From the NCBI RefSeq assembly GCF_002902345.1, contig NZ_PPQB01000022.1, forward strand, positions 78,816-142,815: a stretch of 64,000 bases of DNA, given 5' to 3'. Every line of letters begins with the position of its first letter. Within the stretch, counting starts at the first letter, position 1. Below the pieces are notes generated by a model. The model saw nothing but the letters and a program-made list of their open reading frames with translations, was not told the origin of the DNA and did not search any database. The stretch comes from Staphylococcus arlettae. Its GTDB lineage: Bacteria > Bacillota > Bacilli > Staphylococcales > Staphylococcaceae. This document shows, in pieces, positions 36,101 through 42,714 of the stretch. The translations under genes and the position numbers were made by a program.

Positions 36101-37671
36101 ATAGGTACATAAGCACCTCCAGCTTTTAAAATGCCATAAATACCAATCATCATTTCTAAACATCGATTGGTCATAATGCCTACAAAATCATTGGGTTTAA
36201 TATTGGCATCACGTAATTTTACTGCCAACTGGTTCGCACGTTCATTTAACTCATTATATGATAAACTCGTACCTTCATAAGTGATGGCAGTTTTCGTTGG
36301 TGTTAGCGCAACCTGTCTTTCAAAGCGTTCTACAAATGTTTGACTATTATCTAACGCTCTCGCAGTATCATTAAAAGTGTGTAAAATTTGTTGTTTTTCT
36401 TCCGGTGTCACAATTTCAATATCACTAATTTTTTGTTCCGGATTATTTATCATACTATTCAAAACATTTTGAATAGTATCGTGCAATTGACATACTTCTC
36501 GATCATTCAAAGCATCAATTTGGTAATCATAATCAATATCCAAACCATTTTTACTACTTCTATTACTGATATTTAAACTTAACGGTGCGTTATTCGTCCC
36601 TGAATCTAACCATTCATCCGAAAAGCCATCTTCAATAAATTCCGTATTATATTGTGTATTTTGGAAAGACACGAAGCAATCCAACAAACCTTTTTTGTTA
36701 CCGCTATCTTCGACAATATAATCATACGGATATTTTCTATGTTTAAGTAGATTAAACGTTTCTAGTTTTATTTTATTTAAATACTCTGTGATTGATAGAT
36801 CTTTGTCGACTTCCACAATCATTGGTAATACTCTTGAATAGACTCCAGTAGAAATCTTTTCTTTTTTACTATCTCTATTATGTATGAGTAAACCAACGGA
36901 ATTTGTCTGTGACAACGTTTGTTTATATTTTAAAATAAGCATCACTGAGGAATATAAATTACTAATACTTATTTGATTATTTTCACAAAAATCTTTAATT
37001 CGTTTTGTGTCTGCGTTTGATAAGCTAAAGCTTCGACGCTTACCTACTGCACTATCCAATGTTGTCTTTTCAAATAGGGTATTATTTTCAAAATTTTCAA
37101 GCTTTTCTAGCCAAAATTGTTTATCTTTATTAAAACGAGGAGATTGTTCATATTTTGTTTCAGTTGCGATTGTATCTAAATACGAGGCACGTGCATCTTC
37201 CTCTGTATTTTTGCCCGCTAACTTTCGTATCAAAAAATTCACAGCAAGTGTCATACTCCAACCATCACTTATTAAATGGTGTTGTAATAAAAATAGCCCA
37301 TTATGACCTTCTGGAAATCTAAGTAAGACGCATTTAAATAACTGTTCATCTAACTCAAAGATATTTTTTCTCGCTGTTTCATTACGCCATTTATTGTAAC
37401 CGACTTCGTCTTCGAAGAAATCTAAATACGGATAGTCCCGATATTCAAAATCTGTTAAATACTGTTTATATTCACCATCTTTTCGTGTCACTTGTAATCT
37501 AAAACTATCATGACTTTGGACCAATGCATTAAACGCGACATTGATTTCATCGTATTCCAGTCCATTACGCATGTGCATAATTCCTACAATATTATTTATA
37601 CTTGTGTTTTCGTAGTACTGTTCAATCTGTAGTATTTCATTTTGTGCATAAGACAATAATTTTGTTTCCAT
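27112..37671 (-). CDS. Three-module NRPS with terminal reductase (C-A-T-C-A-T-C-A-T-R), predicted serine-activating
   Basis: The 3519-residue protein has domains at roughly: C1 1-430 (HHLISDG near 133), A1 445-940, T1 950-1015 (Ser about 985, GGHS), C2 1040-1470 (HHIISDG near 1167), A2 1480-1975, T2 1985-2055 (Ser about 2024), C3 2078-2510 (HHIISDG near 2209), A3 2520-3015, T3 3020-3095 (Ser about 3060, GGDS), R 3145-3519. R has LLTGATGYFG for NAD(P)H, a catalytic Thr in MSTMS and YLDGK. All C motifs, A core motifs (YTSGTTGKPKG, YGPTE, YRTGDL, NGKLNKKALP) and carrier serines are intact. Pocket residues read DVWHLSLIEK (A1, A2) and DVWHLTLIEK (A3), closest to serine. There is no epimerisation domain. 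The start has AGGAGG at an unusual 13 bases. It is not AusA, which has two modules for Val and Tyr/Phe. Confidence 0.93.
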   Translation of the reverse strand: METKLLSYAQNEILQIEQYYENTSINNIVGIMHMRNGLEYDEINVAFNALVQSHDSFRLQVTRKDGEYKQYLTDFEYRDYPYLDFFEDEVGYNKWRNETARKNIFELDEQLFKCVLLRFPEGHNGLFLLQHHLISDGWSMTLAVNFLIRKLAGKNTEEDARASYLDTIATETKYEQSPRFNKDKQFWLEKLENFENNTLFEKTTLDSAVGKRRSFSLSNADTKRIKDFCENNQISISNLYSSVMLILKYKQTLSQTNSVGLLIHNRDSKKEKISTGVYSRVLPMIVEVDKDLSITEYLNKIKLETFNLLKHRKYPYDYIVEDSGNKKGLLDCFVSFQNTQYNTEFIEDGFSDEWLDSGTNNAPLSLNISNRSSKNGLDIDYDYQIDALNDREVCQLHDTIQNVLNSMINNPEQKISDIEIVTPEEKQQILHTFNDTARALDNSQTFVERFERQVALTPTKTAITYEGTSLSYNELNERANQLAVKLRDANIKPNDFVGIMTNRCLEMMIGIYGILKAGGAYVPIDPNNPSERINYILEDSQPKVLLTDRSIDEAITYNGHVIDLTTDSTLSSLPTENLPHVTQVSDLMYVIYTSGTTGKPKGVMVPYKGVINRLNWMIDEFNVSEQEKVLFKTPFTFDVSVWEIFGWAMVGGQAVLLPSGEESNPAKITKLIEQHDITMVHFVPSMLSVFIDFIKASDNVAAISSVNNVLASGEALKTEHVNRFNERIGSPNETLLIDLYGPTETSIEVIYYPCHADKIYDTIPIGKPIANIQALILNEDNNLLGIGVAGELCIGGVGVTDGYLNRPELTAEQFIDNPYGEGKLYRTGDLAKWSEDGNIEYIGRIDEQVKIRGYRIELGEIESLLRQMDNVSDVAVVAKPVQGSELAICAYLASEEALDFNSTKSLLAKKLPEYMIPSYMMQLEQLPVTANGKLNKKALPDIKIETKTYVAPSTDMEAEIAKTFAQVLNAPQVSVQDSFFEIGGHSLRAISVINDIESRMGIRLPLKAIFEHPSVAQLATVVEAQAKETAGHDIPQATDKPYYLTSSPQKRLYVLHEMTDSPTAYNMPSMLEIRGDVDITRVQEAFQTLVNRHEALRTHFETIDGEPVQVIEEQATISVDYEVAHTEDYDSLLTAFVRPFNLAQAPLLRVKIVKCAEQRFILLFDMHHIISDGLSINIIIKEFSALYQGYALEELKVQYKDYSEWMHTRDLTSQRTYWLEQFKEEAPVLDLPYDHARPNKQNFDGRSITVRMPDETRSAISQLAQTTGSTDYMILLTSFMVLLHKYSRQEDVVIGSPISGRTHKDTENMLGMFVNTLAMRGYPERNKSFNQLLSETKDASIKAFDNQEYPLEALVDEIVEKRDLTRNPLFDVLFTLQNNEQQKLEINNWAIEPKAATHTDAKFDLSMTIEDGEHYDVSLEYASELFEEATIQRMLGHFFEILGNITTNPEQKISDINIVTESEKTTIFNDFNDTQVNLNNTQTFVERFEAQVAKTPEQTAIMYEDASLTYRELNERANQLARVLRAQGVAANHLVGLMTNRRLEMMIGIYGILKAGGAYVPVDPNYPSDRVNYILGDSQPDVLLTDHNLDASIDYDQQVINLTDSAVYENQAKTNLPHATDVTDLMYVIYTSGTTGKPKGVMVPYKGVMNRLNWMIDKYHFSAHDTVLFKTPFTFDVSVWEIFGWAMVGGQAVLLPSGEESNPEKITALLEHHLITMVHFVPSMLGVFIDFIKNTNKQQAIASVNHVLASGEALKPEQVNQFNTIIGTPNNTLLLDLYGPTEASIEVIYYPCHAGQAYDTIPIGKPIANIQAYIMNEDNNLMGIGVPGELCIGGVGVTDGYLNRPDLTQEKFIDNPFGEGKLYRTGDLAKWSAEGNVEYLGRIDEQVKIRGYRIELGEIESTLGQIDGISDVAVIAKAVVGDELSICAYLVSDDAIDIETIKATLGQKLPSYMVPTFMTQLEQLPVTANGKLNKKALPDIKVETKAYVAPTTPEEASITQAFETVLHLEQVSVYDDFFEIGGHSLKAISVVNEIESHLGVRLPLKAIFENPTAAQLAKVVLNSSDNAHTQAIAPAEQKAHYYASSPQKRLYVLNEMVSGQTAYNMPSILEIHGNVDVERVQEAFQALIDRHESLRTHFEAIDGEPVQIINEQAEITVDYEENANPDYDALLEDFVKPFDLAQAPLLRVKIVKQAEQHYILLFDMHHIISDGFSINLIMKEFSALYQNQALAPLTVQYKDYSEWMHNRDMSAQRAFWLAQFEEEAPVLDLPYDRARPNKQSFVGGTVSVDVPAKITQDIHHLAQETSSTDYMILLSSFMVLLHKYSRQEDIVIGSPISGRTHKDTESMLGMFVNTLAMRGYPTRQKTFNQLLAELKETSLQAFDNQEYPLEELVDEIVEKRDLTRNPLFDVLFTLQNNDKQSIDIEDWNIETKEATNTNAKFDLNMTIEEGDTYKVLLEYGQELFDAETVQRMLGHYMEILKNVTQNPQLNIGEIEIITAAEQTEIFEVFNDTAESLNNSQTFVERFEAQVAQTPQQTAITYEGESLTYSELNSRANQLAYRLRKLGVQPDDLVGLMTYRRLEMMVGIFGILKAGGAYVPVDPNYPVERIEFMLEDSQPDVLLTDHTLNSELAYDNTVIDLLTTDLTTLPKDNLPHVTDVSNLMYVIYTSGTTGKPKGVLVPYEGVLNRLNWMIDKYNFDESDIILFKTPFTFDVSVWEIFSWAMVGGQAVLLPSGEEVNPEKIMNLIHDHHVTMVHFVPSMLGGFIDYIKSTDNVPSLASLETLLATGEALKPVLANEFNTVIGKRNNTLLVDLYGPTEASIEMLHYPVPHGKTHEVIPIGNPIANVHAHVINEDNKLMGIGVPGELCISGIAVTRGYLNRPELTAEKFIDNPFGDGKLYRTGDLAKWRGDGMVEYLGRMDEQVKIRGYRIELGEIESVLGKMSAITNVAVVAKPMAGSDLALCAYLVAEETLDFEAIKVALNQQLPEYMVPAYMMQLDALPVTVNGKLNKKALPEIEVESATYIEPSNDMETTVAEAFETVLDRERVSIQDSFFEIGGDSIKAIKLTSLLSKSYNISIKDIFELQTVESISKALIERADTNIMAKLSALKEVTVEHEHRFSSDFMKEVNDYKEKSAQQYQAIDKTAVKRDKKVLLTGATGYFGIHVLKDLLARTDFTIYVMVRNSNELSGESKLNNNWQYYFNAQLNSADTSRIHLVEGNIEADGLGFATQTYDYLANNIDIIINAAANVNHFATEASSYDTNVNAINNIVDFAKDQKLKEIHHMSTMSIASGHIEDKKQVTFSEDDIDLGQKPNNVYLDGKIEAEKRLVAYRDEGVETNIYRLGNLQCDSETGIFQKNEENNAFYSIIKSFKKLQKFPNLAHDDVDFTPVDQAAQACNKLILNNQLRNETHHIYNNQLLSLKTLMDVYNDNNHRIDDIQWNDFMDYLMQCIEQGVMSDEINDFLLHTGILDNTLFNKSHFEILDYKTNFVLERLDFQWKPTSTETLEKMINHPKNNF

Positions 37672-37710
37672 CTATTTTAATAAGCCTCCTATCAATTGGA
37701 TACATCTTCA

Positions 37711-37739
37711 ATATTAATATTCTTTTAACATCTTTTCAA
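37711..37739 (-). promoter_or_regulatory. Candidate promoter of the NRPS operon
   Basis: On the minus strand TTGAAA (37734-37739) and TAATAT (37711-37716) are 17 bases apart, about 40 bases before the NRPS start. It is moderate quality; in AT-rich DNA such matches are common. Confidence 0.4.
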
Positions 37740-38014
37740 ATCATTAATAAAACATAATACATTAAGATATAATAATAATTATCCTGTTTTGTGTTTTTTA
37801 AAACTTTTAATTTCTAAAATGTTTGCATATGAATGTTTTGTTAATTTTATTAAAATTGCATATAATTTGTGTTAAAATTTATTAAGTCCAGCCACGTTTT
37901 ATAAGTGATATAATATGTAACTTTCTATCTGAATATTCATAATTTTAATGACGCGACATTGCTACTAAAACTCGTACAATAGTTCTTTTATTAAATGAAG
38001 AGCAATTTGAGCAC

Positions 38015-38055
38015 AAAAAAAGCGTATATCTTCACACACTGAAGACATACGCTTT
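38015..38055 (-). terminator. Rho-independent terminator downstream of ssb
   Basis: On the minus strand AAAGCGTATGTCTTC pairs with GAAGATATACGCTTT, followed by TTTTGTGC. It should end the rpsF-ssb message before the NRPS operon and so cut rpsR off from the ancestral promoter. Confidence 0.85.
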
Positions 38056-38161
38056 AAATTGCATTACTTTACACACAATTTACACACACGATAATGCAAT
38101 TTTTCACACTTTAAAAATCTTTTAATTTATCGCTCTTGTAAATTCACACAAAATACAGAGC

Positions 38162-38683
38162 TTAGAACGGTAAGTCATCATCACTGATATCAATCGGTCC
38201 ATTTGCATTCGCAAAAGGATTATCAGATTGACCTGAGTTTGATGAATTGTTGTTGTTATTATTTTGATAAGATGACGTGTTTTGACCTGCTTGTTGACCA
38301 CCAAAACCTTGTCCATAATCTTGGAAATTATTACCAGAAGACTGATTGTGACGTTGGTTTTGATTTTTCGGTTCAAGGAATTGAACGCTGTCACAAACAA
38401 CTTCAGTGACAAACACACGACGCCCTTCTTGGTTTTCATAGTTACGTGATTGTATGCGACCGTCAACGCCAGCTAAACTACCTTTTGATAAGTAATTATT
38501 CACATTTTCTGCTTGTTTTCTAAAAACTACACAGTTAATGAAATCTGCTTCGCGTTCCCCTTGCGCATTTGTAAACGTACGATTTACTGCTAAAGTAAAA
38601 GTCGCAACGCTCACGCCTGAGGGTGTTGTTCTATATTCTGGATCCTTTGTTAAACGACCTACTAAAACAACTCTGTTTATCAT
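38162..38683 (-). CDS. ssb: Single-stranded DNA-binding protein
   Basis: The 173-residue protein has an OB fold (residues 1-105, starting [18 protein letters not shown]), a Gln/Asn-rich linker (including [13 protein letters not shown]) and the acidic tip DISDDDLPF that recruits replication and repair proteins. It binds single-stranded DNA as a tetramer. It follows rpsF by 14 bases, as in all staphylococci. The usual next gene, rpsR, is missing here and replaced by a terminator and the NRPS operon. Confidence 0.97.
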   Translation of the reverse strand: MINRVVLVGRLTKDPEYRTTPSGVSVATFTLAVNRTFTNAQGEREADFINCVVFRKQAENVNNYLSKGSLAGVDGRIQSRNYENQEGRRVFVTEVVCDSVQFLEPKNQNQRHNQSSGNNFQDYGQGFGGQQAGQNTSSYQNNNNNNSSNSGQSDNPFANANGPIDISDDDLPF

Positions 38684-38697
38684 TTAAGCGCCCCCAA

Positions 38698-39003
38698 TTA
38701 TTTTCTTGTCTTATCTTCGTCTTCACGGATAACGATGTAACGAATAATATCGTCAGAGATTTTAGCCAAACGTTGGAATTCGTCTGTAGCTTCATTACCT
38801 TCTGTTTGAATACGAACTAAGTTGTAGTAACCTTCAGTGAAATCGTTGATTTCATAAGCTAAACGACGTTTACCTTGATCTTTTGCTTCTAGGACTTCTG
38901 ATCCGTTTGAAGCTAAAATACCGTTGAAACGCTCAACTACTGCTTTCTTAGCATCTTCTTCAATATTTGGACGAACGATGTACATAATTTCATATGTTCT
39001 CAT
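38698..39003 (-). CDS. rpsF: 30S ribosomal protein S6
   Basis: The 101-residue protein is full-length S6 ([20 protein letters not shown] ... [21 protein letters not shown] ... [13 protein letters not shown]). It pairs with S18 on the 30S platform. The start is ATG behind AAGGAGG. The leader holds a hairpin that matches the S6:S18-binding autoregulatory RNA. It is the first gene of the rpsF-ssb unit. Confidence 0.97.
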   Translation of the reverse strand: MRTYEIMYIVRPNIEEDAKKAVVERFNGILASNGSEVLEAKDQGKRRLAYEINDFTEGYYNLVRIQTEGNEATDEFQRLAKISDDIIRYIVIREDEDKTRK

Positions 39004-39335
39004 TTTATAATTGCACCTCCTTGTGGTCTATACGGCCTATCAATAAAAACAATAGGCAAGGAATAATTTTCATTACTCACAATCAAGAATTATAGCATAA
39101 GCTTTTACAATTTACAATAATACGAAAGGTGACAATCTACTTGAATTAATATATTCTTGCTGTTAATAACGATTATTTTATTTCTGAATTAATTAATTTT
39201 CTTTACACTTTAATCTTGTACGAAGTAAGGTTGCGAAAAAAATCTAATTATTTTAGCATGAGCTTTGTCAGAAATTTATGACACCATTAATTACATATTC
39301 AACAATTCACTATAGCAAACTAAAGGAGTACTTTT
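39004..39335. other. Divergent intergenic region between rpsF and the GH25 gene
   Basis: This 332-base region contains the rpsF leader (39019-39061) and AT-rich promoter DNA for both divergent genes. The GH25 gene has AAAGGAG just before its ATG. No further structure was recognised. Confidence 0.6.
39019..39061 (-). promoter_or_regulatory. S6:S18 ribosomal protein leader (autoregulatory RNA)
   Basis: Minus-strand RNA CCTTGCCTAT...ATAGGCCGTATAGACCACAAGG forms CCTTG/CAAGG and GCCTAT/ATAGGC helices with a CCGTA...GACC internal segment, and the Shine-Dalgarno follows directly. The conserved CCG next to a helix mimics the S6:S18 site on 16S rRNA and lets the S6:S18 complex repress translation of the operon. 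Confidence 0.7.
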
Positions 39336-40121
39336 ATGATTTCGTTTTTGAAAAAAAGCATCGTCGCAACAACAGTGCTAGCCAGTGCACCACTCGCTAG
39401 TGCGACAGTTTATGCGGCCGACGAAGATTCATCACATCGTGGCACAATGGGCGCTGGATATGAAAACTATCTCAAAGAACATCCAACGGCAACACAAAAT
39501 AACAGTGTGACACGAGAAGCAGGCGGAGCAAAAAGCGACAATCGCGTTTTAGACATTTCTGAATGGCAAGGAGAGTTAACTGCCAATCAAGTTAAAGCAT
39601 TGAAAGCAAACTATGACTTCATTATCATTCGTGCCCAATACGGTTCTGAAACTGAAGATGCTGCACTCGAACATAATTCAGCACTACTCGATAAATATAA
39701 TTTAGATTTTGGCGTCTATTCATATAGTATGTATGAAAATCCAGACGATGCACGCTATGAAGCTCGAACACTTCACAACCGTGCACCCAAAGCTGAATTT
39801 TATGTCAATGATTTAGAAGAAAATAGTGTCACTTCTGGTGGCGTGGAGCAAAGTACTAAAGCTTGGTACGATGAAATGAAAAGCCTAGCAGGAAATCATA
39901 AAGTACTTTTCTATTCATACGAAAACTTTATCAATGAAAATGTTCCACAAGCACCTAATAATTATGATGGTGTTTGGTTGGCTAATTATAATGAGCAACA
40001 ACCATCTACGAATCATGCCTTATGGCAATACACCGATGAACATTATTCTGAAGAATTAGATCAAAAAGTCGATGCCAATTATATCTCGTCTGGTGTCAGC
40101 AGCGAATGGTTCACGTCGTAA
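39336..40121 (+). CDS. Secreted GH25-family lysozyme (muramidase)
   Basis: The 261-residue protein has a signal peptide (cleavage near VYAAD, residue 28) and a GH25 domain with VLDISEWQG (catalytic-type Asp), FIIIRAQYGS, DFGVYSYS, EFYVNDLEE (catalytic Glu region) and ALWQYTDE. GH25 enzymes cleave the MurNAc-GlcNAc bond of peptidoglycan. It has no LysM, SH3b or sorting signal. It sits as a single gene between ychF and rpsF, where other staphylococci have no such gene as I recall. It could be an autolysin or an anti-competitor lysin. Confidence 0.88.
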   Translation: MISFLKKSIVATTVLASAPLASATVYAADEDSSHRGTMGAGYENYLKEHPTATQNNSVTREAGGAKSDNRVLDISEWQGELTANQVKALKANYDFIIIRAQYGSETEDAALEHNSALLDKYNLDFGVYSYSMYENPDDARYEARTLHNRAPKAEFYVNDLEENSVTSGGVEQSTKAWYDEMKSLAGNHKVLFYSYENFINENVPQAPNNYDGVWLANYNEQQPSTNHALWQYTDEHYSEELDQKVDANYISSGVSSEWFTS

Positions 40122-40148
40122 ACACTCCAAAATAATACCACTACAACA

Positions 40149-40187
40149 ACACCTCCCATTTCACTATTGCAACTTGGGAGGTGTTTT
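40149..40187 (+). terminator. Terminator after GH25 gene
   Basis: AACACCTCCCA...TGGGAGGTGTTTTA forms a stem ending in a T-run on the plus strand. Confidence 0.8.
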
Positions 40188-40205
40188 ATGTACTTTGATA
40201 TTAAA

Positions 40206-40235
40206 AAAGCTCCTGACATAATCAGGAACTTTTGA
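40206..40235 (-). terminator. Terminator after ychF
   Basis: On the minus strand AAAAGTTCCTGATTATG...CAGGAGCTTTTTT forms a stem with a T-rich tail. Confidence 0.7.
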
Positions 40236-40240
40236 AAATT

Positions 40241-41338
40241 TTATACGTTGAATCTAAAGTGAACAACGTCACCGTCTTGCATGATGTAATCTTTACCTTC
40301 TAAACGTTGTTTACCCGCTTCTTTGGCACCATGCTCACCATTAAATTCTACATAGTCATCATAACTCGTTACTTCTGCACGGATGAACCCGCGTTCAAAA
40401 TCTGTATGGATGATGCCCGCACATTGTGGTGCTGTCATTCCCGTCTTAAAGGTCCAGGCACGTACTTCTTCAACACCTGCTGTGAAATATGTTGCTAAGC
40501 CTAATAGATTATATGTTGTACGTATTAAAATATCTAAACCTGGTTCCTCGATACCTAAATCTTCAAGGAACATTGCTCTATCATCATCATCTAATGTAGC
40601 AATTTCTTCTTCGATTTTAGCACTGATTACAATAACTTCTGATCCTTCTTTACTTGCGTATTCACGGATAGCCTTAACTTTTTCATTATCTTCGTCACCA
40701 ATTTCGTCTTCACCAACATTGGCGATATATAACATATCTTTTGACGTTAATAATTGTGCTTGGTTAATATATTTTTGGTCTTCTTCATTAAATTCTAAAC
40801 TACGTACTGGACGACCTTCTTCTAATGCTTCTTTTACTGTAGTTAATATACGTACTTCATTAACTGCATTTTTGTCTTTTTGTCTTGCCATTTTCTCAAG
40901 TTTCGGCAAACGTTTTTCCACTGATTCTAAATCAGCTAAAATTAATTCCATATTAATAACTTCAATGTCATCAATAGGATCTACACGTCCAGAAACGTGC
41001 GTAACATTATCATCATCAAAAGCACGCACTACTTGGCATATTGCATCAACTTCGCGAATATGAGATAAGAATTTATTCCCTAATCCTTCACCTTTTGAAG
41101 CACCTTTCACGATACCTGCAATATCAGTGAATTCAAATGTAGTTGGTATAGTCTTTTTAGGTTGTACCATCTCTGTTAATACATTCAATCTATTATCCGG
41201 TACTTCTACAATACCTACGTTAGGGTCGATTGTTGCGAATGGGTAGTTAGCTGCCAATGCGCCAGCCTTTGTAATTGCATTAAATAGAGTAGATTTCCCT
41301 ACGTTAGGTAAGCCTACGATACCTGCTGTTAAAGCCAT
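40241..41338 (-). CDS. ychF: Redox-regulated ATPase YchF/OLA1
   Basis: The 365-residue protein has the G1 motif GLPNVGKSTLFNAITKA, G3-like DIAGIVKGASKGEGLG, a coiled-coil insert (residues about 120-200) and a C-terminal TGS domain (KTGMTAPQCAGIIHTDFERGFIRAEV). YchF binds ATP rather than GTP, associates with ribosomes and affects stress responses. It overlaps the upstream DUF951 gene by one base, in the conserved mscS-DUF951-ychF operon. Confidence 0.96.
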   Translation of the reverse strand: MALTAGIVGLPNVGKSTLFNAITKAGALAANYPFATIDPNVGIVEVPDNRLNVLTEMVQPKKTIPTTFEFTDIAGIVKGASKGEGLGNKFLSHIREVDAICQVVRAFDDDNVTHVSGRVDPIDDIEVINMELILADLESVEKRLPKLEKMARQKDKNAVNEVRILTTVKEALEEGRPVRSLEFNEEDQKYINQAQLLTSKDMLYIANVGEDEIGDEDNEKVKAIREYASKEGSEVIVISAKIEEEIATLDDDDRAMFLEDLGIEEPGLDILIRTTYNLLGLATYFTAGVEEVRAWTFKTGMTAPQCAGIIHTDFERGFIRAEVTSYDDYVEFNGEHGAKEAGKQRLEGKDYIMQDGDVVHFRFNV

Positions 41339-41553
41339 TAGTCATTCTCCTTTTCATCAGTTACTTGATGAGACTCAAGTACTTTTTTTAATTTTTTATT
41401 GAACGTTTGTCTAGGAATCATAATACTGCGTTGACAATTTTCACATTTAATTCGGATGTCTGCGCCCATACGAATGATTTTAAAACGATTCGTACCACAT
41501 GCATGTTGCTTTTTCATTTCTACTATATCATTCAGACCGTATTTAGCTGTCAT
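41338..41553 (-). CDS. DUF951 small zinc-ribbon-like protein
   Basis: The 71-residue protein has a C-x(n)-CxxC arrangement (HACGTNRFKIIR ... IKCENCQRSIMIPR) and a basic C-terminal half, the DUF951 pattern. It is found almost everywhere in Firmicutes between mscS and ychF, and its function is unknown. Translation is coupled to ychF by a one-base overlap, and mscS lies 18 bases upstream. Confidence 0.92.
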   Translation of the reverse strand: MTAKYGLNDIVEMKKQHACGTNRFKIIRMGADIRIKCENCQRSIMIPRQTFNKKLKKVLESHQVTDEKEND

Positions 41554-41571
41554 TCTGTCACACCTCCGAAG

Positions 41572-42459
41572 TTATTGTGCTTGATTTGGGTTACTCGAGT
41601 CATATTGTACCATGGCTGGTTGCGGTGTTTTAATACCTTTTAATTTGAAAAATTGTTGAATTTCTTTACGTAAAATACGCGCACCTGAGAAGCCTTCACC
41701 AGGTATCGTTTCTGCTGAAATACGAATCAATACTTCATCTCTCGTAATGGAATCGACACCTACGAATTCTGGAGTAGTAATGAATAAGTAATATTTAGAA
41801 CGCATTGAAGTAAATAATTCATTTAATAATGTTTCCACACGATCTATATCTTCATCAATTGCCACAGGCATCATCACAATCGCTGTACCATTTGATACTG
41901 AAAAGTTAGTAATCTCTCCCATACTACCGTTTGGTAAGATTGTTAATTCGCCACTTATCGTATTAATACGCGTTGAACGTAATCCAATTGCTTTTACAGT
42001 TCCTTCAGCTACAGTTGTTCCGGCACTATTAATTTTAACATAATCGCCAACATCAAATTGGTTTTCAAAAATAATAAAGAACCCAGTAATGATGTCTTTA
42101 ACAATTGTTTGCGCACCAAAACCAACAGCTAAACCAACAACACCAGCACTGGCAATTATACCTTCTACGCTAATACCAAACTTACTAAGAATAGTAGTAA
42201 TGACTATAAACCATACTACATATGAAGCAATATTTTGTACTAGTGAAATTAATGTCTGTGAGCGTTTTTTATTGGCATTTCTGCCTTTGTTTTGCACTTT
42301 AAAAAATTGTTCTATCACTTTATTAATAATACGTATCGCAAACCAAGCAACGACAATATATATTACTACCATAATAATGTTAGATATTAAGGTTTGATAC
42401 GTCTCAACTTTGGTTAAAGGTTCAAACAAAGATGCTAATACGCTTTTAATTTGATTCAA
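41572..42459 (-). CDS. mscS: Small-conductance mechanosensitive channel MscS
   Basis: The 295-residue protein has three membrane segments. The pore helix region reads VEGIIASAGVVGLAVGFGAQTIVKDIITGFFIIFENQFDVGDYVKI, followed by the beta and alpha/beta cytoplasmic vestibule domains. It opens upon membrane tension to release solutes in hypo-osmotic shock. The length and Gly/Ala-rich pore helix are typical. It is first in the mscS-DUF951-ychF operon. Confidence 0.94.
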   Translation of the reverse strand: MNQIKSVLASLFEPLTKVETYQTLISNIIMVVIYIVVAWFAIRIINKVIEQFFKVQNKGRNANKKRSQTLISLVQNIASYVVWFIVITTILSKFGISVEGIIASAGVVGLAVGFGAQTIVKDIITGFFIIFENQFDVGDYVKINSAGTTVAEGTVKAIGLRSTRINTISGELTILPNGSMGEITNFSVSNGTAIVMMPVAIDEDIDRVETLLNELFTSMRSKYYLFITTPEFVGVDSITRDEVLIRISAETIPGEGFSGARILRKEIQQFFKLKGIKTPQPAMVQYDSSNPNQAQ

Positions 42460-42714
42460 TGCTATGTCCTCCCTGACTTAATGTTACTGTCTATTGTACG
42501 TGTTTTCGTTCAGTTGCAACTCCAACTTGGGTTTTAAATTAACACTCCCCTGAGACTAAAATATCCAACGTGTGCTAAAACATACTCGCCTATTATAGCA
42601 AGAATCAACTATGCGATAAAGCATCGCACACAAAATCCTTTACATTCGTAAACATTGTATATTTAAATTACCATATACTATAGTTGTGTATACTAACCAA
42701 AGGAGTGAACGTCG

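Larger units (their letters stand above)
37672..38161 (-). other. Promoter/leader region of the NRPS operon and ssb terminator region
   Basis: This 490-base gene-free stretch contains the ssb terminator (38015-38055) and a second hairpin, ATTGCATTA...ATAATGCAAT (about 38058-38100). Between them and the NRPS start lies a very AT-rich region with several possible -10 boxes. No regulator gene or clear operator is visible. Confidence 0.6.

Noticed and set aside
27112-37671. Calling the NRPS an aureusimine synthetase (AusA)
   Set aside because: AusA has two modules for Val and Tyr/Phe. This protein has three modules with serine-like codes, and it sits in a different place.
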